Counted from the stretch's first letter, positions 8,859 to 17,710 are shown. The stretch is 64,000 nucleotides of DNA from JANXQG01 sp963804375 (GCA_963804375.1 CAWDQE010000014.1:2418001-2482000), one strand, 5' to 3'. Translations and numbers: made by a program. Notes: a model not told the origin generated them from the sequence alone.

Positions 8859-10172
8859 TTGGCTCGTAATTTCCGCTATTACGAAAAAAAACGAGGTCAC
8901 CGGCGGACCGGCTCCCGGCTGTTTGGAAGCGTGGGCGAGGCCATCTTCTTCGCCGTCCTGCTGGTGGTCGGTTGCGCCTGCATCCTTTGGGGCATCGTTC
9001 GGCTGGTCATTCCCGAATGGCGGGTCAATCACGGCTTCGTCGAGCACACCTGCACGGTCGTGGAAAAGCGGATCGTCGAGGTCCAGGGCGAAAAAGGTCT
9101 GCTTTATCGGCCTGAGGTCAAGATCAAATACGAAGTCCAGCCCGTCACCTACTTGCCCTGGACGTACGACGTCCACCACACGCCCTTGAGCACGCGGGAC
9201 GAGGCCCAGGCGGCGATCGATCGCTTCGAGGAGGGACAGGCTTATTCCTGCTGGTACGATCCGGCCGAACCGGCCGTCGCGGTGCTCGTGCGGGGGTATC
9301 AGTGGTGGATCTGGCCCGCGCTGTTGATTCCGGCGTCGTTCGTCGTCATCGGCGCGGGCGGACTGGTCTACACGGCGCTGCACTGGGGCAAATCGGCCGA
9401 GCGCCGGGCTGCCGCGGTGCGAAGCGTGCCCGCCGCCGAGTTGTTTGACTTGCCGGCGACCGCCGATCCCCAATACCCCTACATCCCCGACAGCAGCGAG
9501 ATCACCAGCAGCCCCGGCACGCGCCTGGCCTATCGCCTGCCGTTGGCGCAGTCGCCCGGCTGGACGCTGTTCGGCCTGTTGGTGGCCTGCATCGCCTGGA
9601 ACGGCGCCGTATCGGTCTTTGTGGTGATGGCCATACGCAGTGTTTTGGCAGACAGCCCCGACTGGCTGATGATGCTGTTCATCGTGCCGTTTCTCGCTGT
9701 GGGCGTCGCGCTGGTGGTCGTCTTCTCGCGACTGCTGCGGCAAGCGGCCGGCATCGGACCAACGCTCGTCGAGATCAGCGATCATCCCCTGCTGCCCGGC
9801 AAGGGTTACCGCCTTTTCCTCTCGCAGTCGGGGAATCTGACGCTGCAATCGATCGAGGTCTCGCTGGCCTGCGAGGAGGAAGCGGTCTTTCGCCAGGGCA
9901 CGAATGCCCGCACGGAAAGCCGCGAAGTCTTTCGTCAATCGCTGTATGCCGGCGCCGGCGCGATCATCCGGCCGGGCGAACCCTTGGAGGCCGAGTGCGA
10001 TCTGCCGATTCCGGCCGAGGCCATGCACTCCTTCCGCGCCAGCCACAATCAGGTGCAGTGGAAATTGATCGTCCGCGGCGAGATTGTCGGCTGGCACGGC
10101 TTCCAGCGATCGTTCCCGTTGGTGGTTCGGCCTATGCCCGTCGCTCATGTCAGCGGGAGGACGGGCCCATGA
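8859..10172 (+). CDS. DUF3592-type membrane protein
   Basis: A 437-residue integral membrane protein. Helices are visible at about residues 26-50 (AIFFAVLLVVGCACILWGIV), 148-172 (WIWPALLIPASFVVIGAGG), 233-258 and 270-290. Between the first two lies a soluble segment with the DUF3592 pattern of a 'VEKR...V...Y.P.V...Y' strand set and the phrase SCWYDPAEPAVAVL (usually CYYNP-x-P). The C-terminal 140 residues are soluble and beta-rich. The function is not known for the family. The stop overlaps the next ATG by four bases (ATGA), so the two are translationally coupled. Confidence 0.8.
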   Translation: MARNFRYYEKKRGHRRTGSRLFGSVGEAIFFAVLLVVGCACILWGIVRLVIPEWRVNHGFVEHTCTVVEKRIVEVQGEKGLLYRPEVKIKYEVQPVTYLPWTYDVHHTPLSTRDEAQAAIDRFEEGQAYSCWYDPAEPAVAVLVRGYQWWIWPALLIPASFVVIGAGGLVYTALHWGKSAERRAAAVRSVPAAELFDLPATADPQYPYIPDSSEITSSPGTRLAYRLPLAQSPGWTLFGLLVACIAWNGAVSVFVVMAIRSVLADSPDWLMMLFIVPFLAVGVALVVVFSRLLRQAAGIGPTLVEISDHPLLPGKGYRLFLSQSGNLTLQSIEVSLACEEEAVFRQGTNARTESREVFRQSLYAGAGAIIRPGEPLEAECDLPIPAEAMHSFRASHNQVQWKLIVRGEIVGWHGFQRSFPLVVRPMPVAHVSGRTGP

Positions 10173-10618
10173 ACGAACCAGAGATCATTATCCGCCTGGA
10201 CGGGAACGGGCGGACCTATGTGCCGGGCGCGACGCTTTCCGGCGAGCACCGCGTCGAGGCGGTGGAAGCCCAGGGCCTGCAGGCCATTGAGGTCTCGGTC
10301 CTCTGGTACAGCGAGGGGAAGGGCGACGAGGACCTGGCCGTCCACGAGTTCTGGCGGAAGGATGCCGACTCCGGCGAGTTGGGCGATCCGCGTCGTCCCG
10401 ACCGCTTCAGCACCACCCTCCCGCAAAGTCCCCTGAGCTACGACGGCCAGATCGTGAAGATTCGCTGGTGTGTCCGCGTGCGAGTCATTTTCAAGCGCGG
10501 CCGCGATCTCGTGGCCCAAAAGATTTTTCGGCTGGGGAGTGTCCCGCCGGCCAAGCCGCTCAACCTTGAGCGTACCGATCAGACGGATCGGACGGATCAG
10601 ACGGATCCGACGTTTTGA
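10169..10618 (+). CDS. Small beta-rich protein coupled to the DUF3592 protein
   Basis: 149 residues, unknown function. The ATG at 10169 overlaps the upstream stop (ATGA) and follows GGGAGG at about 10155. The sequence (PGATLSGEHRVEAVEAQGLQ..., IKRWCVRVRV-type strands) looks like an arrestin/Spo0M-like beta sandwich, as does the C-terminal part of the upstream protein, but this is only a fold impression. The last 13 residues are a Thr-Asp-Gln repeat encoded by a short tandem DNA repeat, and may be a later extension of the original C-terminus. Confidence 0.7.
   Translation: MNEPEIIIRLDGNGRTYVPGATLSGEHRVEAVEAQGLQAIEVSVLWYSEGKGDEDLAVHEFWRKDADSGELGDPRRPDRFSTTLPQSPLSYDGQIVKIRWCVRVRVIFKRGRDLVAQKIFRLGSVPPAKPLNLERTDQTDRTDQTDPTF
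10577..10611 (+). repeat. Microsatellite-like tandem repeat in a gene end
   Basis: GATCAGACG and GATCGGACG units alternate four times and encode the Thr/Asp/Gln tail of the 10169 gene. Confidence 0.7.
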
Positions 10619-10636
10619 ACTCAGCCGTCTACCTGC

Positions 10637-11305
10637 ATGCCCAACGATTTTCCCCACCTTGAGCCGACCAACCCCTTCTGTGCCGCTCGATTACGGCCAG
10701 GCACGATCGACTTCGTCTTCGAACACGGCAAGAGCCTCGAACAACTGGTCGACACCCTCAAAGCCAACGCCTGGCATGGTCAAATCACCGGCGGCCACGG
10801 CACTGGCAAGTCAACCCTGCTGGCCGCCTTGACTCACGCCATTGAACGCCGCGGCCGCCTGGTCAAATCGATCGCCCTTGAGGCCGGACAACGAATTCTG
10901 CCGCGCGAGTTCCTCAGGTCGTTGTGCACGTCCAGGAATTGTGGTACGGCCGTGCCGACTGCCCAGGGCCGGCGAGACGTCCGCACCACAACTTCTGCCG
11001 GTCTGGGAGTGGCCGCGGTCGATGGTTTCGAACAACTCAATCTTTGGAACCGCCTGGTTCTGAAGCGATTCTGCCGGACGCATGGCGTGGGCCTCGTCGT
11101 GGCGTCGCATCGTTCGGCACACTTGCCTAGTCTCTACGAGACCGTTGTCGACGAGGCCCGGGCCTGGAGAGTGATCCAACAACTTCAGAACGGCTTTCCG
11201 CCGCGGGTCAATACCGGAGACCTCGTCGAACGACTGACCCGGCATAAGGGGAATTTGCGGGAGGCGTTGTTCGATCTCTACGATCTCTATGAAGAACGAG
11301 CCTGA
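10637..11305 (+). CDS. Small P-loop ATPase with an inserted repeat
   Basis: A 222-residue protein with a Walker A motif GGHGTGKST (about residues 52-60) and a Walker B-like VAAVDGFEQL (about 126-135), followed by a sensor-like strand VGLVVASHRS. The layout is that of an AAA/STAND-type ATPase. The N-terminus NPFCAARLRPGTIDFVF is a planctomycete pattern seen in stand-alone ATPases. Residues about 97-120 are foreign: they are encoded by a palindromic repeat (10939-10991) that keeps the frame. The insertion sits between Walker A and B and may have damaged the enzyme. It follows the DUF3592 pair closely and may share its operon. Confidence 0.7.
   Translation: MPNDFPHLEPTNPFCAARLRPGTIDFVFEHGKSLEQLVDTLKANAWHGQITGGHGTGKSTLLAALTHAIERRGRLVKSIALEAGQRILPREFLRSLCTSRNCGTAVPTAQGRRDVRTTTSAGLGVAAVDGFEQLNLWNRLVLKRFCRTHGVGLVVASHRSAHLPSLYETVVDEARAWRVIQQLQNGFPPRVNTGDLVERLTRHKGNLREALFDLYDLYEERA
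10939..10991. repeat. Dispersed palindromic repeat inside the ATPase gene
   Basis: Starts TTGTGGTACGG and ends CCGCACCACAA, so the ends are inverted repeats. The core GCCCAGGGC-x-GGCGA-x-ACG is shared with a copy at 54769-54806 inside the YfhO gene. Translated on the minus strand it gives CGADVSPALG here and CGAGVSPALG there, a peptide signature of this repeat class. Confidence 0.75.
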
Positions 11306-11471
11306 TTTTCTTCTCCGCGGTGCAAATCGTGATCTACATTTGCTCTAGGCAACGTTGCGTAAATGCATCGTTGATGCCCTGGCGGTGCACAAGACTGCCT
11401 ATCCGCAACAACCGCCAGGATCGCTACAAAGAGAAAACTCAACCAAATGCGCGGCCGACCGCGGTCGCACC

Positions 11472-11500
11472 TTGACGTTTCGACCGAAAGCGTATTTGAT
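11472..11500 (+). promoter_or_regulatory. Candidate sigma70 promoter for the Cys-rich secreted protein
   Basis: TTGACG (11472-11477), 17-base spacer, TTTGAT (11495-11500), 44 bases before the ATG at 11544, which also has GGAG at about 11531. Confidence 0.45.
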
Positions 11501-11543
11501 GAAGAGGTCGACGAATTTTGGACCGCTGAAGGAGACCCGAACG

Positions 11544-12623
11544 ATGTGCTGGACGAGTTTGCGCCGAGTGCTGATGACCTGTTGCGCGGCAGCAGCCTTG
11601 CTGAGTACCCCAACCCGCAGTTGGGCCGCGTGCGCGCTGTGGGATTGGATGTTCGGCAGCGGACAAACGACCTACGCTCCGCCCTACTGCCCGCCCAACA
11701 TCTCCACTGCCACTGCGCCCGCTTGCGGCTGCGCACCGGCCCAGCCGGCATGTGGTTGCGCTGCGGTCCAGCCGGCCTGCCAACCCTGTGTGCCTACCGC
11801 CACCTACCGCATTTCTTACCGGCCGGTGCCCACGGTAGCCTACATGCCGGTCGTCAGCATCGATCCGTGCAGCGGTTGCGCGGTGACGACCTATCGTCCA
11901 ACGCAAACCTGGACGTATCGGGCCTCGCTGGTGCCGTATCCGACCTACCAAGTCGGCTACGCCCCGGTTGCCGTCGGGGGCTGCGGCAGTTGCGGCGGCT
12001 GCGCCCCGTGCAGCGGTTATTCGAGCTCGTACGGCGGCTGCTCGTCGTGCGCTACGGGCGTCTCCGGCGGCTATGTCTCGTCGGGCGGATGCTCATCGTG
12101 TGCCACGCCTTCCGCCCCGTTGACCAGTACTTTGTTACCGGGGCCCGGCGACATGAGTGGGCCGCCGGCTACGTACTCGCCATCGACCGCGGCATCGGCG
12201 CCCACGACCAGTGGTTCACCGGGTGCGATGCAGGCGGCCCCCGGTACTTCATCCGGGTCGCCCCACACTTACGCCCCCAATACTCCTGCGCCCCCGATCT
12301 CACCGAGTGCGCCCGGTGCCGGCGCTTCGCCCTCCGGCACGTCTTATCGCGTTCCGGCGTCCAGCGAGGACAACCACACTGCCGAACCGCCGAAGATCCA
12401 GGGCATCCCGCCTCTTCCCAGCAGTCCCAGCGGTCCGCGACTAGCCCCTCCGCCCTTGCCACGTCCTGAGAACGAAAAGACGACCTCCCGACCGGTCCAG
12501 CAGGCCATGTATTTCCAGCTCCTGCCCTCCCCTCCGGCGTCGGTCCCGGCACAACTGATTTCTGCGCCAGTGCCGGCCGCGCCGGAACAGGTAGACATCG
12601 GCTGGCGCCACGCCGGCAATTGA
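11544..12623 (+). CDS. Secreted Cys- and Pro-rich protein, unknown function
   Basis: 359 residues from ATG 11544, chosen for its ribosome binding site (GAAGGAGAC) and because it opens a signal peptide (LMTCCAAAALLSTPTRSWA). The mature N-terminal half is rich in Cys and Tyr, with CGCAPAQPACGC, CGSCGGCAPCSG and three CSSCAT repeats. The C-terminal half is Pro/Ser-rich and low in complexity. Such extracellular Cys-rich proteins may cross-link into surface structures in planctomycetes. That is inference. I recognise no catalytic motif. The gene is convergent with, and only 2 bases from, the 12626 gene. Confidence 0.75.
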   Translation: MCWTSLRRVLMTCCAAAALLSTPTRSWAACALWDWMFGSGQTTYAPPYCPPNISTATAPACGCAPAQPACGCAAVQPACQPCVPTATYRISYRPVPTVAYMPVVSIDPCSGCAVTTYRPTQTWTYRASLVPYPTYQVGYAPVAVGGCGSCGGCAPCSGYSSSYGGCSSCATGVSGGYVSSGGCSSCATPSAPLTSTLLPGPGDMSGPPATYSPSTAASAPTTSGSPGAMQAAPGTSSGSPHTYAPNTPAPPISPSAPGAGASPSGTSYRVPASSEDNHTAEPPKIQGIPPLPSSPSGPRLAPPPLPRPENEKTTSRPVQQAMYFQLLPSPPASVPAQLISAPVPAAPEQVDIGWRHAGN

Positions 12624-12625
12624 CC

Positions 12626-12973
12626 TCACGAGGAAACCTTGACGTCCGAGACGGTCACTTCCTTGTAGTCCTTGCCGTCCTTGCCCTTCTTCGTCGCCGC
12701 ATCGCCCGCGTAGGTTGCGGTCATGCTCTTGCCGCTCTTGCGGGCCTTGAAGGCCGCTTTGAGACCCGCGCTATCGCCGCGGAGGATCCAGCGGCCACCG
12801 TCGGCATCGGTCAGCATGACGCAGCAGCCGCCGTCCACCACGCCGGCACAGCCGCCGCAACTCGCCTTCCCCGTGATCGTGTTGGCCGCATCGCCGGCCA
12901 AGGCACATTGAGCTCCCAGGGTCAATACCAACGCCACGGCCAACCCAAACGCCGATACTTTCGCTATATTCAT
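12626..12973 (-). CDS. Small secreted protein with Cys pairs
   Basis: 115 residues from ATG 12973, preceded by AGGAGAATTGAG. A clear signal peptide (FGLAVALVLTLGAQCALA) ends near residue 26. The mature part has CGGC at residues 39-42 and a Cys-Cys pair at 50-51, followed by a strand-rich segment ending in EVTVSDVKVSS. The pattern CGGC...GGCCV...DG.W.L.G resembles small exported planctomycete proteins thought to bind metal or cofactor, but no function is established. Confidence 0.8.
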   Translation of the reverse strand: MNIAKVSAFGLAVALVLTLGAQCALAGDAANTITGKASCGGCAGVVDGGCCVMLTDADGGRWILRGDSAGLKAAFKARKSGKSMTATYAGDAATKKGKDGKDYKEVTVSDVKVSS

Positions 12974-13285
12974 CTCAATTCTCCTGTTTGCGCCTCTAGT
13001 CAATCGAAGGGGTGGCGACCAACACGGTCGCTTCTGCGTAAATTCCCTCCGATTGACATGTAGACCACGGGAATCGTATCGCCAAGGGGGCCTACGGGCA
13101 AGTATTTGTGACAGAGAATCCTGGCAGAACTTCGCAGCACGGAAATCATTCCGTTTCCTTCCTCCGGATGCAGCATCCGCCACCCCACACTTTTGTGGCA
13201 TCCCCTCCACCCTCCCGCTAGTCCGCGGGGCTGGAGTGGAGTAAACTAACCGCATAGCAGGAACGATTTTGTCCATCGAGCCCCT
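12974..13285. other. Intergenic region between divergent genes
   Basis: 312 bases separating divergent genes. Apart from a GC-rich inverted repeat (CCCGC...GCGGG near 13217-13231) I see no coding sequence or convincing promoter. Confidence 0.5.
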
Positions 13286-14278
13286 ATGCCAGCCAATCTT
13301 ACCCAACAGTACCTCAAGGCGGAGGCAGAATACCGCCGGGCTGTAACCCTTGAGGAAGAGTTGGCCTGTCTCCAGGTCATGCTCAAGGAGATCCCCAAAC
13401 ATAAGGGGACCGACCACCTTCAGGCCGATCTGAAAACCAAGATCGCCAAGCTTAAGAAGGACATGGTCGCGGAGAAGAGCGGCAAAAAAAGCGGCCGTGG
13501 CCTTCGCATCCCACGGCAGGGGGCCGGCACTGCAATCCTCCTGGGTGGTCCGAACGCCGGCAAGAGCCAGTTGATTTGCAGCCTCACGCGGGCGACGCCC
13601 GAGGTCGCCCCCTATCCTTTCACCACCCAGACGCCGGCCCCGGCGATGATGCCCTTCGAGGATGTGACGGTGCAACTGATCGACACGCCGCCGGTCACCA
13701 AGGATTTTATGGACCCGCACATCCACAACTTGATCCGATCGGCGGACCTGGTCCTCTTAATGGTCGATCTGGGCAGCGACGACGGCGTGGAGCAGTGCCA
13801 GGAAGTGCTCGACCGGCTGAACGACACCAAGACCCGCCTGGCGGCGCAGTCCCGCCTGGACGAGAACGACGTTGGCCTCTCCTACACCCGCACTTTTGTG
13901 GTGCCCAACAAGATCGATCTGCCCGAGGCTTTCGGCCGGCTGGAGTTGTTCCACGAGCTTTGTCCGCTGGATTTTCCTGAGTACTTGATTTCGGCCACCA
14001 AGGGAACCGGCCTGGAGACGCTGCGCGAGGCCATCTACCGCTCGTTCGACGTGATTCGCGTTTACAGCAAGCTGCCGACGGCCAAGGAACCCGACCGCGA
14101 CCGGCCCTTCACCGTGCGTCGCGGCAGTCCGTTGATCGAGTTGGCCGGCCAGGTACACAAAGATTTCATCAAGGGCCTGAAGTTTGCTCGCGTCTGGGGC
14201 GAGGCTGTCCACGACGGCACCGTCGTCAAGGGCGACTACGAGTTGCACGACAAGGATGTTGTCGAGTTGCACATGTAA
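13286..14278 (+). CDS. DRG/OBG-type GTPase with C-terminal TGS domain
   Basis: 330 residues. An N-terminal helical coiled-coil (about 1-70) is followed by a G domain: G1 GGPNAGKS (87-94), the switch phrase PFTTQTP (111-117, compare YPFTT in OBG/DRG), G3 DTPPV (133-137, where most relatives have DTPG), and G4 NKID (208-211). Residues about 262-330 form a TGS domain ending in the ELHDKDVVELH pattern typical of DRG proteins. DRG GTPases bind ribosomes in eukaryotes and archaea. A bacterial copy with this architecture is uncommon. PolX starts 9 bases downstream, suggesting one transcript. Confidence 0.85.
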   Translation: MPANLTQQYLKAEAEYRRAVTLEEELACLQVMLKEIPKHKGTDHLQADLKTKIAKLKKDMVAEKSGKKSGRGLRIPRQGAGTAILLGGPNAGKSQLICSLTRATPEVAPYPFTTQTPAPAMMPFEDVTVQLIDTPPVTKDFMDPHIHNLIRSADLVLLMVDLGSDDGVEQCQEVLDRLNDTKTRLAAQSRLDENDVGLSYTRTFVVPNKIDLPEAFGRLELFHELCPLDFPEYLISATKGTGLETLREAIYRSFDVIRVYSKLPTAKEPDRDRPFTVRRGSPLIELAGQVHKDFIKGLKFARVWGEAVHDGTVVKGDYELHDKDVVELHM

Positions 14279-14287
14279 GGGATCCCT

Positions 14288-16039
14288 ATGACCAACGCCG
14301 AAATTGCCGATGCCTTCGACCAGGTTGCCGACATCCTCGAATTCCAGGGGGCGAACCAGTTCCGCGTGCGGGCCTATCGCAACGCGGCCCGCACGATCCG
14401 CGACCTGCCGGAGTCGGCGGCCGGCATCGTCGCCGATTCCAGCCGCAAGTTGACCGACATCGAGGGCATCGGCAAGGACCTGGCCGAAAAGATCGCCGCC
14501 TTGGCGACAACCGGCAGGCTGGAGATGCTGGAGGAACTCAAGCAGCAGGTGCCGGAATCGGTGTTGTCGATGATGCGCGTGCCGGGCCTGGGGCCGAAAC
14601 GGGCCGCCATGCTTTTCAAGGAACTCAAGGTCACCACGCTGGAAGAACTGCGCGCCGCCTGCGAGGCCCACAAGGTCCGCGAACTCAAAGGTTTTGGAGC
14701 CAAGACCGAGGACTCGATTCTGGTCGGCCTGCAATTCGCCGCCGAGGCCGACAAGCGGGTCCTCTGGGTCGAGGCCGACGACCTCGTGCAAGAGATCCTC
14801 GCGCACATGCGCGGCTGCCCGGCCCTCGAGCAAATCGAAGCGGCGGGCAGCTACCGCCGTGGCCGCGACACGGTGGGCGACCTCGACTTCCTGGCCGTGA
14901 CCCGGAGTACCGGGTGCCCCGCCGGGGGCACCCGCTTGTCGGTCGCAGTGGTGATGGACCATTTCGCGACCTACGCGGGCCTGGCCGAGGTGCAGTCCCG
15001 CGGCGAGACGAAGCTCACCGCGCGGTTGCGAAGCGGCCTGCACGTCGATCTTCGTGTCGTGCCGGCCGAGTCGTTCGGCGCGGCGATGCAGTACTTCACG
15101 GGCTCGAAGGCCCACAACGTCGTCGTCCGCGGACTGGCCAAGGAGCGCGGGCTGAAGGTCAACGAATACGGCGTCTTTCGCGGCGACGAGCAGATCGCCG
15201 GCCGCAACGAGGAGGAGGTCTACGCTGCGCTCGATCTGCCCTGCTTTCCGCCCGAAATGCGCGAGGCCCGCCGCGAGTTCCAGTGGGCCGCCGAAGGCCC
15301 GCTGCCACGCCTGCTCGAACTGGGCGATATCCGCGGCGACCTGCACATGCACAGCACCTGGACCGACGGCCAGGCCACGATCGAGCAAATGGCTTTGGCG
15401 GCCAAGGCCCGCGGCCTGAAGTACATCGCCATGACCGATCACTCCAAGCGGGTGACGATGGTCAACGGGCTGGACGAAACCCGCATTCTCAAGCAGTGGG
15501 AAGAAATCGACAAGCTAAACGAGCGGCTCACCGGCATTACGGTCCTCAAGGGCGTGGAGGTCGACATTCTGGAGCGCGGCGGCCTGGACCTCTCCGACGA
15601 CGTGTTGAAGGAAGCCGACTGGGTCAACGCCAGCATTCACTACGGGCAGAACCAGTCGCGCGAGCAGATCACGCGGCGAGTGGTCGACGCCTTGCAGAAC
15701 CCCTACGTCCGCGCCTTCGCGCATCCGACGGGCCGCATGCTCACGCAGCGCAAGCCCTATGAGATCGACCTTTCCGCGGTGATTCGCGCCGCCTGGGAGA
15801 ACGGCAAGACGCTGGAGCTGAACGCCCATCCTTTGCGGTTGGACCTGGACGATGTGGCCTGCGCCGAGGCGAAGGACCACGGCGTGTTGATCGTGATCTC
15901 CACCGACGCGCATCGGATTGACGGGCTTGCCGCCATGCGTTACGGCGTCTTGCAGGCCCGCCGCGGCGGTTTGACCAAGGACGACGTGTTCAACACCCGT
16001 ACCTGGCCGCAGATCAAGAAGCTGCTGGGGTCCCGGTAG
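14288..16039 (+). CDS. polX: DNA polymerase/3'-5' exonuclease PolX
   Basis: 583 residues with the standard bacterial PolX plan. An N-terminal helix-hairpin-helix region (VADILEFQGANQFRVRAYRNAARTI in two parts, and VPGLGPKRA at 98-106) is followed by the polymerase X palm with GSYRRG (187-192), GDLD (D198, D200) and the third aspartate in LHVDLRVV. A C-terminal PHP domain carries DLHMHSTWTDG (about 351-361), TDHSK (about 383) and GVEVDI. It fills short gaps in base excision repair, and the PHP part supplies 3'-5' exonuclease activity. A short palindromic GC-rich stretch near 14910-14930 adds the peptide STGCPAGGT between palm strands. Confidence 0.95.
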   Translation: MTNAEIADAFDQVADILEFQGANQFRVRAYRNAARTIRDLPESAAGIVADSSRKLTDIEGIGKDLAEKIAALATTGRLEMLEELKQQVPESVLSMMRVPGLGPKRAAMLFKELKVTTLEELRAACEAHKVRELKGFGAKTEDSILVGLQFAAEADKRVLWVEADDLVQEILAHMRGCPALEQIEAAGSYRRGRDTVGDLDFLAVTRSTGCPAGGTRLSVAVVMDHFATYAGLAEVQSRGETKLTARLRSGLHVDLRVVPAESFGAAMQYFTGSKAHNVVVRGLAKERGLKVNEYGVFRGDEQIAGRNEEEVYAALDLPCFPPEMREARREFQWAAEGPLPRLLELGDIRGDLHMHSTWTDGQATIEQMALAAKARGLKYIAMTDHSKRVTMVNGLDETRILKQWEEIDKLNERLTGITVLKGVEVDILERGGLDLSDDVLKEADWVNASIHYGQNQSREQITRRVVDALQNPYVRAFAHPTGRMLTQRKPYEIDLSAVIRAAWENGKTLELNAHPLRLDLDDVACAEAKDHGVLIVISTDAHRIDGLAAMRYGVLQARRGGLTKDDVFNTRTWPQIKKLLGSR

Positions 16040-16115
16040 GTTCCGGAGCTATTGCCCTGGCGTGGAAATCGATCACACGTGTAGCCTAATCGACGGCGGA
16101 ACGAATCGCTCGCCC

Positions 16116-16142
16116 GGTTCCCTTCGTTATCCGCAGGGAACC
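16116..16142 (+). terminator. Hairpin downstream of polX
   Basis: GGTTCCCT (16116-16123) and AGGGAACC (16135-16142) form a perfect 8-bp stem with an 11-base loop, 77 bases after the polX stop. No T-run, so its role as a terminator is tentative. Confidence 0.35.
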
Positions 16143-16410
16143 GGCTTGTTAACTCCTGGGGGGTTGTTAATCAGAGAGTCGGAGATTTTTGGGCCGAGAT
16201 TCTGGGGTGCGATGGGAACCATAGGGGTTCCTTCCGGGACCTGCCTGAATTCTCTCGAAACGGAGAGCGCCGGCCGGGTGGGCGGATCGCCGTAAACCAT
16301 TGCAGGAGAGGCGGTAAACGCAAAACGCCCGGCGGCCGATCTCTCGGCACCGGGCGTTAACTGGACGGTCGCGGAACTTCGCTATTTTATCAAAAAAGCT
16401 CCCCGGGTAG

Positions 16411-16574
16411 GAACCGAACAAGAGCCAAATCCCTCGGGAAAACAGGGGTCCGCCGATAAGCGCGACGCATTTTCCGACGCACTTTTCAGTGATTCCATTC
16501 TCAACGACCGCGATCTGGTCGAACTGCTCCAGGCATGGCCGAATCTGACGCCCGCGGCCGCGCCGGGATTCTAA
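16411..16574 (+). pseudogene. Short coding remnant, possibly an integrase tail
   Basis: An open frame with no start reads ...NDRDLVELLQAWPNLTPAAA and stops at 16574. The AW-x-x-LTPA pattern resembles the last residues of planctomycete phage-type integrases, as I recall them. Nothing upstream continues it. It lies between polX and other mobile-element remnants. Confidence 0.3.
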
Positions 16575-16592
16575 AGATCGTTCGCCAGGAGG

Positions 16593-17175
16593 TTGGAAAG
16601 TGATCCGACTACCAGCACATTCGCCGCTCGGTTCTTCTCTGTGTGGCTACGGAAACGGAATTACCGAATTGACGGGGAAAAAGCTATTTGTGTTACCAGG
16701 ACAGGAGAGGGGAACGTGAGCACCACCGGGCAGGATACCCCTGCTGACGATTCGCTGCGGTACGCCCACATCGAGCGGCCAGCCGCGACACCGATAGGCA
16801 ACAACCCTGCTTGCTTCACGACGGCAGCGTGTAAAGCGATCAAGGCCCCGCGCACTTTGATTGGGATCGGGGAGGGAGAGAAGAAAGCCATTGCGATTTC
16901 TCAGTGCGGCATCCCGTGTATTGGCCTTGTGGGCGTCGGACGCCCTCAAAACAGTGCGTCGTATGGCGGTGCTTGGCAAACTCCCTGAAGACTACAACGA
17001 GCGCGTGCTGGCAATCACGGGCGACACCCCGGCGAGCGTGAGGCCAAAATGGAAGCGCAAGCCCCGGCCCAGTACGGAGGCGGTCGTGCCGAGCGAACAG
17101 GACATCGAGAGCTGGAGCGAGGAGGAGCTGCGGGCGTGGATCCGACAGTCGCAGTCAATTGCCGGCACCGCCTGA
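16593..17175 (+). pseudogene. Degenerate DUF3854/Toprim primase-like fragment
   Basis: The frame from 16593 contains GIGEGEKKAIAISQCGIPCI followed by GLVGVG, closely matching the Toprim core of DUF3854 replication proteins (EGEKKALAA-x-QAG-x-P-x-IGLVGV), then fails. A second frame to 17175 carries a plausible acidic C-terminal tail (PSEQDIESWSEEELRAWIRQ). The pieces need a frameshift to join and most of the domain is missing. This is likely the residue of an integrated plasmid or phage replication gene. Confidence 0.45.
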
Positions 17176-17530
17176 CTCCACCCTGCGGCCCTTCCGCCCG
17201 CCGGCTGCTGCGGCAGTCCGGCGGGGAAGAGGCAGAAGTGGCAGCGGATGAAGATATCCTGCCGAGCCTTCCATGCCCGGCCCCCCTGGTAAATGTCGGT
17301 CGCCCGCTCGTCCGCGTGCCCACGCGGAAACTCTGTCTGTTCGATGGCTGATCCCTTGGCGCTCGTGATTTTGATAGAAAGCTCGCAGCGGGGCATACTT
17401 CACGGAGTTGTTCGGCAAGTAAGATCACATGTCGACCACGGCTCGACAGTCACGACGTGCAAGCGTCCGATCTGTCGTTTCATCGCCATTTCGCATAAGC
17501 ATTGTCGATTGAACACGAAGCGATCGAATT
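17176..17530. other. Non-coding stretch before the IS110-type element
   Basis: No convincing gene on either strand, and short out-of-frame ORFs only. The left boundary of the IS element must lie near the right end of this stretch, but I cannot place it from one copy. Confidence 0.4.
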
Positions 17531-17535
17531 CATCC

Positions 17536-17710
17536 GGCAGAGTTTTCTGGCAGACGAGGGCCTGGAATATCGGCCGAGGACCGGGGACGCGACAGTGGGT
17601 GTCAAGAAAAATTGCGGCACTGAGCGGCGAATTTGCCGCGCACGGGTTAGGCGTGATTACCAATCATGGGGGATTGCGTCGCATTTCCTTGGCTGCGTCG
17701 GTGTGATTCT
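17536..17710 (+). ncRNA. Candidate IS110 bridge RNA / non-coding left end
   Basis: This non-coding block, upstream of the IS110 transposase, has a diverged second copy at 30496-30670 far from any transposase. Shared blocks are GGCCTGGAAT, CGGCCG-x-GGACCGGG, a TGT-x-AA-x-AAAA stretch, TTTGCC, and TTTCCTTGGCTGCG, separated by variable but hairpin-forming stretches. IS110 elements are known to encode a structured bridge RNA in their non-coding end whose loops pair with donor and target DNA. Conserved stems with variable loops are what that predicts. The exact RNA ends are not determined. Confidence 0.45.

Noticed and set aside
13757..15442. 561-residue open frame on the minus strand
   Set aside because: Shadow of the GTPase and polX genes; high GC keeps antisense frames open.
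16411..17530. Complete integrated element with attachment sites
   Set aside because: Only fragments (integrase-tail-like, DUF3854 core) are seen; no intact integrase, no convincing direct-repeat pair for att sites.
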